From Deltaproteobacteria bacterium (GTDB lineage Bacteria; Desulfobacterota; Desulfuromonadia; Geobacterales; DSM-12255), in contig JAJZTK010000028.1 of NCBI GenBank assembly GCA_021849045.1, forward strand, positions 1 through 33,932: DNA of 33,932 bases. The letters are read 5' to 3'. The translations under genes and the position numbers were made by a program. The notes below the pieces were generated by a model. The model had not been told where the DNA came from, made no database searches, and worked only from the letters and a program-made list of their open reading frames with translations. Of the stretch, positions 26,407-33,932 are shown piece after piece. Each line of letters begins with the position of its first letter. Position 1 is the first letter of the stretch.

Positions 26407-27507
26407 TCAAAACATGAAGCGGCGCGTCCGGATGCTCAGCAGGATGCCTATCCCGATCATGGAGGTGACCATGGAGGTGCCGCCATAGGAAAAAAATGGC
26501 AGTGGTACCCCCACTACCGGGAAGAGACCGATGACCATGCCGATATTGATGACGATGTGCCAGCAGAGCATGGCTGTGACCCCGACGGCCAGAAGGCTCC
26601 CGAAACGGTCATTGCAGCGGTCGGCAATGGCCAGTCCCCAGAGGATCAGCAGAAAATAGAGGACAAGAAGCAGCAGGCAGCCGATGAACCCCCACTCCTC
26701 GGAAAAGACCGAGAAGGCGAAATCGGTATGCTGCTCGGGAAGAAAACGGAGCTGCGATTGGGTACCATGCAGAAAGCCCTTACCCGCAAGGCCCCCGGAA
26801 CCGACGGCAATCTTGCTCTGGATCAGGTGATAGCCGCTTCTAAGTGGATCCCTCTCCGGGTTGAGAAAATTGAGTATCCGGTTTTTCTGGTATTCCCTCA
26901 GATAGAACTGCCACCCCAGATAGCCAACCGGGACCGTGGCCAACAGGAGATAGGCAAAGGTTGACCAGCGGACACCTACCGCCAGCATGATGGTGCCTGC
27001 CACCAGCAGCACAATGATGGCAGTCCCCAGGTCAGGCTGTTTCATGATGAGCAGGGCGGGAAGGCCGAGTATCAGGAGGGGTACGGCCAGTTCCGACAGA
27101 CTCAGACCATCCGGATATGGCCGGCGCGCGAAATACCGGGCAAAGGTCACGATAATGACAATCTTCATCGGTTCGGACGGCTGGAGGGTGAAGAGTCCCA
27201 GGTTGAGCCAGCGGGTGGCACCCATGGAGGTCCTGCCGACCGCCAGGACAAGTACGAGCAGCACCAACACACCGCCGTACAGCCAGTACGCCAGATCTTC
27301 CAGCAGGTGGTAGTCGATACTGCAGGACAGAACTGCCAGTATCATGCCGGCAGCGACCCAGTAAATCTGTTTCACGGCGTACGGCGTACCAACAACCTTG
27401 TACGAGGCCGAAGCGCTGTAGATGTTCATCACGCCAACTGCCGCAATGAGCAGAATCATGATGAGGAGCTTCCAGTCAAAGTTTGTCACCAGCCTGCGAT
27501 CGATCAC
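26407..27507 (-). CDS. rodA: Rod-shape glycosyltransferase RodA
   Basis: SEDS-family peptidoglycan polymerase of 366 residues with about ten membrane segments. It works with the transpeptidase PBP2 (mrdA, directly upstream) in lateral wall growth. Family signatures seen are GRTSMGATRWLNLGLFTLQPSEPMKI, the KQPDLGTA segment, and the C-terminal PVVGVPLPFFSYGGTSM. The GTG at 27507 follows the mrdA stop by two bases and has GGGGGAG within the end of mrdA. It is the last gene of gph-mreD-mrdA-rodA. Confidence 0.95.
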   Translation of the reverse strand: MIDRRLVTNFDWKLLIMILLIAAVGVMNIYSASASYKVVGTPYAVKQIYWVAAGMILAVLSCSIDYHLLEDLAYWLYGGVLVLLVLVLAVGRTSMGATRWLNLGLFTLQPSEPMKIVIIVTFARYFARRPYPDGLSLSELAVPLLILGLPALLIMKQPDLGTAIIVLLVAGTIMLAVGVRWSTFAYLLLATVPVGYLGWQFYLREYQKNRILNFLNPERDPLRSGYHLIQSKIAVGSGGLAGKGFLHGTQSQLRFLPEQHTDFAFSVFSEEWGFIGCLLLLVLYFLLILWGLAIADRCNDRFGSLLAVGVTAMLCWHIVINIGMVIGLFPVVGVPLPFFSYGGTSMVTSMIGIGILLSIRTRRFMF

Positions 27508-27509
27508 GG

Positions 27510-29402
27510 TTACTCCCCCTGGCTCTTTTCAGCGGGCTGACCGCCATCGGCATCGTCAACTTCGATACCAGCGCCACGAACCGGCTTTTTGATGCCGCCC
27601 TTGGACTCGAAGTAGTGACGCAGGATGCTCCCTGCCACCGGTGCCGCAGCTCCGCCGCCATGCTCACCATGTTCAATCACCACGGCTACGGCCACTTCCG
27701 GCTTGTCATAGGGGGCAAATGCGACAAAAAGGGCGTGGTCCCGGTACTGATAGGGGATATCACCCTTGCCGTCCCGCATCTTGACCACCTGGGAGGTACC
27801 GGTCTTGCCGGCGACCTTCACCTCATAGAGCCGTGCCCCCGCACCGGTCCCCCGCGGCTCGTTGACCACAGCCAGGAGCCCTTCCTTGACCAGACGGAAC
27901 TGCTCGGCGCTGAACCGTGTCCTGCGCAGCACTTCGGGGGCAAACTCCTTGATGGTCCTGCCGTCCCGATCAACGACCTTCTTCACCAGGTGGGGACGGT
28001 AAACGGTTCCCTCATTGGCCACCGTAGCCATCATGGATGCCAATTGAATGGGAGTGGTCAGCACATACCCCTGCCCGATGGATACCGGCAGGGTCTCCCC
28101 CCTGTACCATTTCTTGCCGAACCGCTTCTCCTTCCAGGCCGCAGTGGGTATCAGACCGCTTTTCTCGTTTTCCAGACCGACTCCCAGCGTTTCACCCAGA
28201 CCGAATTGCCGGGCATAGGCGGCGATTTTGTCCACACCGAGCCGCTCCCCGAGCTGATAGAAGTAGACGTCGCACGACTCCTTCAGCGCCCGCTTGAGAT
28301 CCACCTTGCCGTGTCCTTTTTTTTCCCAGCAACGGAAGGTATTTTTCCCCAGGGTGTACTCACCCGAACAGTTCACGCTGGTATGCTCGTCGATTAAACC
28401 TTCTTCCAGGCCGTCCAGAGCGGTTACGATCTTGAAGGTTGATCCGGGGGGGTACTGGCCTTTCAGCGCCTTATTCTCCAGCGGATGCCGCTTGTCCTCC
28501 AGATATCCTTTCCAGGTGTCCACCGGCATCCGGCCGGTAAACAGGGCCGGGTCAAAGGTGGGATTACTGGCAAAGGCAAGGATCTCGCCATTGTTGACGT
28601 CCATCACCACAGCCGCTGCCGCCTTATCGCCAAGGGCCTTTTCGGTCGTTTTTTGCAACCCCTCGTCAATGGTCAGCATGATACTGTGACCAACCGTCGG
28701 CGCCGTCTCGCTGATGGTGCGCAGGAAGCGGCCGCGGGCGTCGACCTCGATCTGCCGGCCACCGTCGTCGCCGTGCAGGTAGGACTCCCAGCTCCGCTCC
28801 ACGCCGCTCTTGCCGACATAGTCACCGGGATTGTACTCGGCGAATTCCGTTCTTCCCAGTTCGCCCTCGGTGATTTCGCCCAGGTAGCCGAACAGGTGGG
28901 CCGCCAGGGTACCGTGCGGGTATTGGCGGATCGGCTTCATCTCGATATCGATCCCGGGGAGCCAGAGGCTGTTCTCCTCGAAGAATTCCAGTTGGTCCCG
29001 GCTAAGGCCGGCAGCGACGATGATCGGGAAATACTTGGCCCGCCCCTTCCCCTTTTCCCACTTTTCCTGCAGTTCGCGTCGGTCAAGACCCAGAATCGTG
29101 GCCAACTTCTCCAGCAGGGCATCCTTGTCGCGCACATCCTGGGGGATAAGAGCCAGGCTGAACGAAGGGGAATTATCCACCAGCACCTTGCCGTTGCGAT
29201 CCAGCAGTACCCCCCGGGATGAAGCCACCGGCACGAAACGAAGCCGGTTGTTCTCCGACATGGTCTTCAATTTTTCGGACTGGATGACCTGCAGGTACCA
29301 AAGGCGGCTCAGCAGGAACAGGAACAGAAACGCCACGCCGATGGAGATGAAGAAAATCCGCTGGCGTGGGGCGGCAACCCGTATGTAGCTCTGCTCCGGC
29401 AT
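27510..29402 (-). CDS. mrdA: Penicillin-binding protein 2
   Basis: Monofunctional class B transpeptidase of 630 residues that cross-links peptidoglycan during elongation. It has a short cytoplasmic tail, one membrane anchor (about 18-36), a PBP dimerisation/pedestal domain (about 60-240) and a transpeptidase domain. The catalytic serine is in PGSTFK (about 321), the second motif is SCD, and the third is GKTGTS. The ATG at 29402 shares a base with the mreD stop (TGATG) and has AGGAGG seven bases upstream; the GTG at 29405 is less well placed. It partners with RodA encoded just downstream. Confidence 0.95.
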   Translation of the reverse strand: MPEQSYIRVAAPRQRIFFISIGVAFLFLFLLSRLWYLQVIQSEKLKTMSENNRLRFVPVASSRGVLLDRNGKVLVDNSPSFSLALIPQDVRDKDALLEKLATILGLDRRELQEKWEKGKGRAKYFPIIVAAGLSRDQLEFFEENSLWLPGIDIEMKPIRQYPHGTLAAHLFGYLGEITEGELGRTEFAEYNPGDYVGKSGVERSWESYLHGDDGGRQIEVDARGRFLRTISETAPTVGHSIMLTIDEGLQKTTEKALGDKAAAAVVMDVNNGEILAFASNPTFDPALFTGRMPVDTWKGYLEDKRHPLENKALKGQYPPGSTFKIVTALDGLEEGLIDEHTSVNCSGEYTLGKNTFRCWEKKGHGKVDLKRALKESCDVYFYQLGERLGVDKIAAYARQFGLGETLGVGLENEKSGLIPTAAWKEKRFGKKWYRGETLPVSIGQGYVLTTPIQLASMMATVANEGTVYRPHLVKKVVDRDGRTIKEFAPEVLRRTRFSAEQFRLVKEGLLAVVNEPRGTGAGARLYEVKVAGKTGTSQVVKMRDGKGDIPYQYRDHALFVAFAPYDKPEVAVAVVIEHGEHGGGAAAPVAGSILRHYFESKGGIKKPVRGAGIEVDDADGGQPAEKSQGE

Positions 29403-29890
29403 CACTCAGCCTCCTGCAGCCGAAACGACGTTGCAGAGGTTACGAGCGACGCAACGAGGGCGCTCACCAACGCCTGGGGAACAAGGGCGGCCAGCAGCGT
29501 GGGGAAAATACCATCCGCCGCAGAGAAGAGCAGCAGAAGCAACAGGCTGAGCAGCCCGTGCGCCAGGGTCGCGAGGAACGCGACCACCACCATAAGCGTG
29601 CTGCTGTCCGTGTAGAGCTGATCGCGCAGGAGCCGGAGTACCAGGTAGATGACCAAAAACGAGAAGCCGCTGAGCCCCAGATAAATACCGCTGAAGGTAT
29701 CGTGCAGGAGACCCTGGCAGAAGGCTAACGGTGTGCCGACCAGGCCGGCCTCCTCCTTGACGCCAAGGTAGACCACCAGCAACAGCAGCAGGTTGGGCAC
29801 GAACGGCTCGCGCAGGAAGTACGGCAGGACGGTCACCTGAAGGATAAGGAGCAGGAACATCAGCAGGGTTATGAAAAGTGTCCTGAGCAT
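29402..29890 (-). CDS. mreD: Rod shape-determining protein MreD
   Basis: A 162-residue, very hydrophobic inner-membrane protein with about five membrane helices. The N-terminal pattern (VTVLPYFLREPFVPNLLLLLVVYLGV) and the GLLHDTFSG loop fit MreD, part of the elongasome scaffold with MreB, MreC, RodA and PBP2. It overlaps mrdA by one base and follows gph by nine bases. mreB and mreC, which normally precede mreD, are absent here; gph takes their place. Confidence 0.87.
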   Translation of the reverse strand: MLRTLFITLLMFLLLILQVTVLPYFLREPFVPNLLLLLVVYLGVKEEAGLVGTPLAFCQGLLHDTFSGIYLGLSGFSFLVIYLVLRLLRDQLYTDSSTLMVVVAFLATLAHGLLSLLLLLLFSAADGIFPTLLAALVPQALVSALVASLVTSATSFRLQEAE

Positions 29891-29899
29891 GGCTTTCGG

Positions 29900-30571
29900 T
29901 CAGCTCCCCACGGGCGGCTCGACAGCGAGCAGCGGCAGGGCCAGCAGCTCGGCGAACTCCCGGATGCGGATGGTCGCCCCGTCCAGTTCCGTTGGTTCAC
30001 CATAGCCATAGCTGCAGCCGATGGTCAGCACCCCGGCAGCCACGCCAGCGGCCACGTCGTTGATGCTGTCTCCCACCATGATCGTTTCATCCGCACTGCA
30101 GCCACAGACGCGCATGACATGCCTGAGCGGTTCCGGAGAGGGCTTGCGGGCCGGCAGGGAATCGGCACCGTATATGCCTGTAAAAAAGCCGTCGAGGTGA
30201 AGCAGTTCCAGCACCTTGCGGCAGAGGGCTTCGTTCTTGTTGGAGACGACAACGCTGGTGAAACCGCGGGGCGAGAGGAGTTCGAGGGTCTCCCGGACCC
30301 CGTGATACGGGACCGTCCGGTCGGCGATATGCTCCTCGTTGTATGCGAGGAAGAGCGAGAGCCCCTGCTCGATGTCCGCGTCCGGCGCACCCGGGAGTGC
30401 CCGTTCCACCAGGTTCCTGGCCCCCTGTCCCACCATGCCGCGCACAGCTTCGCGATCGAGGGGATCGAGACCGAAGGAGGACCGCATGCGATTCACCGCC
30501 TCGGTCAGGTCGTCCAGTGAGTCGATCAGGGTCCCGTCCAGGTCGAATATGATAAGCTTGATAGTTGACAT
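29900..30571 (-). CDS. gph: HAD phosphatase, phosphoglycolate phosphatase type
   Basis: A 223-residue HAD hydrolase. Motif I is FDLDGTLIDS (D10, D12), the C1 cap is helical (about 15-85), motif II is VVVSNKN, motif III is KPSPEPL, and motif IV is MVGDSINDVAAG. These match Gph, which removes 2-phosphoglycolate formed during DNA repair or oxidative damage; pyrophosphatase PpaX is an alternative. The frame opens at a TTG at 30583, but the ATG at 30571 gives the normal N-terminus. It is the first gene of an operon with mreD-mrdA-rodA. Confidence 0.85.
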   Translation of the reverse strand: MSTIKLIIFDLDGTLIDSLDDLTEAVNRMRSSFGLDPLDREAVRGMVGQGARNLVERALPGAPDADIEQGLSLFLAYNEEHIADRTVPYHGVRETLELLSPRGFTSVVVSNKNEALCRKVLELLHLDGFFTGIYGADSLPARKPSPEPLRHVMRVCGCSADETIMVGDSINDVAAGVAAGVLTIGCSYGYGEPTELDGATIRIREFAELLALPLLAVEPPVGS

Positions 30572-30590
30572 CGGCGTATCCAAAAACTGA

Positions 30591-30612
30591 GGGGCAATTT
30601 AAGAATTGCCCC
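30591..30612 (-). terminator. Hairpin, probable terminator after guaA
   Basis: Perfect 9-bp stem GGGGCAATT (30591-30599) / AATTGCCCC (30604-30612) with a four-base loop. On the minus strand it is followed by TCAGTTTTTG, so it can stop leftward transcripts from guaA. It lies just 20 bases upstream of gph. A TATAAA box at 30629-30624 lies upstream of it, so any gph transcript from there would pass through the hairpin. Confidence 0.55.
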
Positions 30613-30682
30613 TGTCTAATTCCTTTATAGATTTGCTATTCCCCAGGTTTGTCAGGTTAGGAAATTGCTGCACAGCTATGAA

Positions 30683-30834
30683 GCCCCGTTAGGGGCGCTC
30701 GCCTGTAGCCGGGGGATTCATCCCCCGGATGTTTGCCGATATATCTCTGCGTCACGTACGTGACGGGAGTGGCATTTTGCCAAGACGACCGGGGAATAAA
30801 TTCCCCGGCTACAAGCATTCTGTCCCTACGGGAC
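30683..30834. repeat. REPIN-like element: inverted pair of GTAG-headed hairpin units
   Basis: Two similar units face each other. The left unit has a small hairpin, GCCCC/GGGGC (30683-30696), an 8-nt spacer, GTAG and an 8-bp stem CCGGGGGA (30705-30728). The right unit, on the other strand, has GTCCC/GGGAC (30834-30822), a spacer, GTAG and stem CCGGGGAA (30812-30789). Between them is the perfect 16-bp palindrome CGTCACGTACGTGACG (30750-30765). GTAG heads and inverted pairing are hallmarks of REP elements mobilised by RAYT transposases. No RAYT gene is in the window. Confidence 0.8.
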
Positions 30835-30861
30835 GTAAGATAAAACCTAACTGATGCGGAC

Positions 30862-32424
30862 CTATTCCCACTCAATGGTGGCCGGTGGTTTGGAACTGAT
30901 ATCATACACCACCCGGTTCACCCCTTTCACCTCGTTGATGATCCGGCTGCTTATGCGGGCCATGTCCTCATAGGGAAGCGGATACCAGCCGGCGGTCATG
31001 AAATCCTTGGTCTCCACCGCCCGCAGGGCAACGACATACTCGTACGTCCGGCCATCCCCCATGACCCCTACGCTCTTCACCGGCAGGAACACGGCAAAGG
31101 CCTGACTGATCTTGTCGTAGTGGCCGGCGGCATACAGTTCCTCGATGTAGATGGCGTCCGCCTGGCGCAGGATATCGGCATACTCCCTGGTGACCGCGCC
31201 GAGGATCCGTACCCCCAGACCGGGGCCGGGAAAGGGATGACGCCAGACCATCTGGTGCGGCAGTCCCAGCTCTTCGCCGATGGCCCGCACCTCGTCCTTG
31301 AACAGCTCCCTGAGCGGCTCCAGGAGCTGCAGCTTCATATGCTCCGGCAGGCCGCCGACATTATGGTGGCTCTTGATGTTGTGCGCCTTGCCGGTCTTGG
31401 CCCCGGCCGACTCGATCACGTCGGGATAGATGGTTCCCTGGGCCAGCCACCGGGCATCGGTCAGTTTCAGCGACTCTTCCTCGAAGATCTCGACGAACAG
31501 GGTGCCGATGATCTTCCGCTTCCGCTCCGGGTCGCTGACCCCGGCCAGGGCGGAGAGAAAACGCTCCTCGGCATCGACCCGGATCACCTTGACCCCCAGG
31601 TTTTCGGCAAAGGTGGCCATCACCTGATCACCCTCACCGAGCCTTAGCAGGCCGTTGTCCACGAAAACGCAGGTAAGCTGGTCACCGATGGCGCGATGGA
31701 TCAGGGCCGCGGCCACCGAAGAATCGACCCCGCCGGAAAGACCGAGAATCACTTGTTCGCTCCCCACCTGCCTGCGGATGCGCGCCACGGCATCTTCAAT
31801 GATGTGGCCCGGAGTCCATTGGCCGGTACAGCCACAGATCTTGCGGACAAAGGTATCGATAAGCAGCTCGCCGCGCGGCGTGTGGTTGACCTCGGGGTGG
31901 AACTGCACCCCGTAGAGGCGACGGCCGACATCCTGGATGGCGCAGACCGGGGCATTGGCCGTCTCGGCCACCACCTCGAACCCGGCCGGCACCCTGGAGA
32001 CATGGTCGCCGTGGCTCATCCAGACCGGGCTCTTCCCCTCGACAAAGAAGCCGTCAAACAGCGGTCCCGGCTTGCCGGCGGCATGCAGGTCGGCGTGGCC
32101 GAACTCCCTTTTGCCGGCCGGCACCACTTCGCCACCAAAGTGACGACTCATCAGCTGCATGCCGTAGCAGATCCCCAGGACCGGCACCCCCAGTTCGAAG
32201 AGCTCTTCGGTCACCGCCGGGGCTTCCGGCTCGTAGACCGATTTGGGACCGCCGGAAAGGATGATGCCGGTCGGGGCAAAGGCGCGGATCGTTGCCAGAT
32301 CGAGGTCGAACGGATGCAGCTCGCAGTAGACATGCGCCTCGCGCACCCGCCGGGCAATGAGCTGGGTATACTGGGAGCCGAAGTCGAGGATCAGTATCTT
32401 TTCACTGTGGATGTCGCTGGACAT
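30862..32424 (-). CDS. guaA: GMP synthase (glutamine-hydrolysing)
   Basis: Converts XMP, ATP and glutamine to GMP. The 520 residues have the normal two-part layout. A class I glutamine amidotransferase domain (10-200) has the catalytic Cys 86 in GICYGMQ and His/Glu in FHPEVNHT. The ATP pyrophosphatase domain has the loop [13 protein letters not shown] (about 230). The C-terminal dimerisation domain ends in [14 protein letters not shown] precedes the ATG at 32424. It lies 91 bases after guaB in the same direction, with a REPIN-like repeat between. Confidence 0.97.
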   Translation of the reverse strand: MSSDIHSEKILILDFGSQYTQLIARRVREAHVYCELHPFDLDLATIRAFAPTGIILSGGPKSVYEPEAPAVTEELFELGVPVLGICYGMQLMSRHFGGEVVPAGKREFGHADLHAAGKPGPLFDGFFVEGKSPVWMSHGDHVSRVPAGFEVVAETANAPVCAIQDVGRRLYGVQFHPEVNHTPRGELLIDTFVRKICGCTGQWTPGHIIEDAVARIRRQVGSEQVILGLSGGVDSSVAAALIHRAIGDQLTCVFVDNGLLRLGEGDQVMATFAENLGVKVIRVDAEERFLSALAGVSDPERKRKIIGTLFVEIFEEESLKLTDARWLAQGTIYPDVIESAGAKTGKAHNIKSHHNVGGLPEHMKLQLLEPLRELFKDEVRAIGEELGLPHQMVWRHPFPGPGLGVRILGAVTREYADILRQADAIYIEELYAAGHYDKISQAFAVFLPVKSVGVMGDGRTYEYVVALRAVETKDFMTAGWYPLPYEDMARISSRIINEVKGVNRVVYDISSKPPATIEWE

Positions 32425-32451
32425 GAATTCCCTTTTGAACGTAGGACAGAT

Positions 32452-32506
32452 GTAGGGGCAAACCTTGTGTTTGCCCCAGTCGGGCGATCACAAGGATCGC
32501 CCCTAC
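32452..32506. repeat. REPIN-like element of a second family, between guaB and guaA
   Basis: Two near-identical units in inverted orientation, four bases apart. Unit A (32452-32477) is GTA plus a 9-bp stem GGGGCAAAC with loop CTTGT. Unit B (32506-32482, other strand) is GTAGGGGCGATC with the same CTTGT loop and a matching stem. Outer arms TGTAGGGGC and GCCCCTACA can also pair. The sequence family differs from the element at 30.7 kb. It would fold strongly in the guaB-guaA transcript. Confidence 0.85.
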
Positions 32507-32515
32507 AAACACCGG

Positions 32516-33932
<1,417 letters not shown>

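Overview
The window looks like chromosomal DNA from a Geobacteraceae-type member of the Desulfuromonadota (former Deltaproteobacteria). Its GC-rich codon use, the partial 16S gene, RNase Y next to a YmdB-type phosphodiesterase, a fused CdaA-YbbR protein, a FapA-like protein and the gene order zapB-zapA-6S-like RNA-fau-rny all fit that group. The family assignment is an inference; genus cannot be fixed from what is seen. Nearly all genes are housekeeping and on the minus strand. I see no tRNA, CRISPR array, prophage or insertion sequence, and no convincing new multi-gene system.

Layout. Bases 1-413 are the 5' part of a 16S rRNA gene read leftwards. Its leader (414-790) carries a boxA-like site and three tandem sigma70-type promoters, two of them inside a duplicated unit of about 62 bp. 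Upstream lies a leftward block zapB, zapA, 6S-like RNA, fau, rny, ymdB, tyrS (5688-792), covering division, folate salvage, RNA decay and tyrosyl-tRNA charging. Next is smc, a Roadblock/LC7 gene and ftsY (10760-5751). A divergent promoter region separates smc from a rightward AsmA-like gene that is cut by an in-frame TAA, followed by a small NrfJ-like lipoprotein gene. A leftward pair (Nudix hydrolase, radical SAM-TPR protein), a LysM-NlpC/P60 wall hydrolase and the CdaA-YbbR fusion follow.

From 19.6 to 26.2 kb are ubiE/menG (rightward), a small methyltransferase, a receiver-only response regulator coupled to a FapA-domain protein, a HAD phosphatase, an HNH protein, RNase HI, a PlsC acyltransferase and an AmmeMemoRadiSam-type radical SAM enzyme. 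From 26.4 to 30.6 kb is the rod-shape block gph-mreD-mrdA-rodA, without mreB or mreC next to it. The window ends with guaA and guaB (IMP to XMP to GMP), guaB being cut by the right edge.

The most interesting non-coding structures are two different REPIN-like elements (inverted pairs of GTAG-headed hairpins) flanking guaA. Others are an intrinsic terminator embedded in the coding 3' end of an opposing gene, a structured stretch with a short uncatalogued reading frame between rodA and amrS, and an apparently near-leaderless smc promoter.
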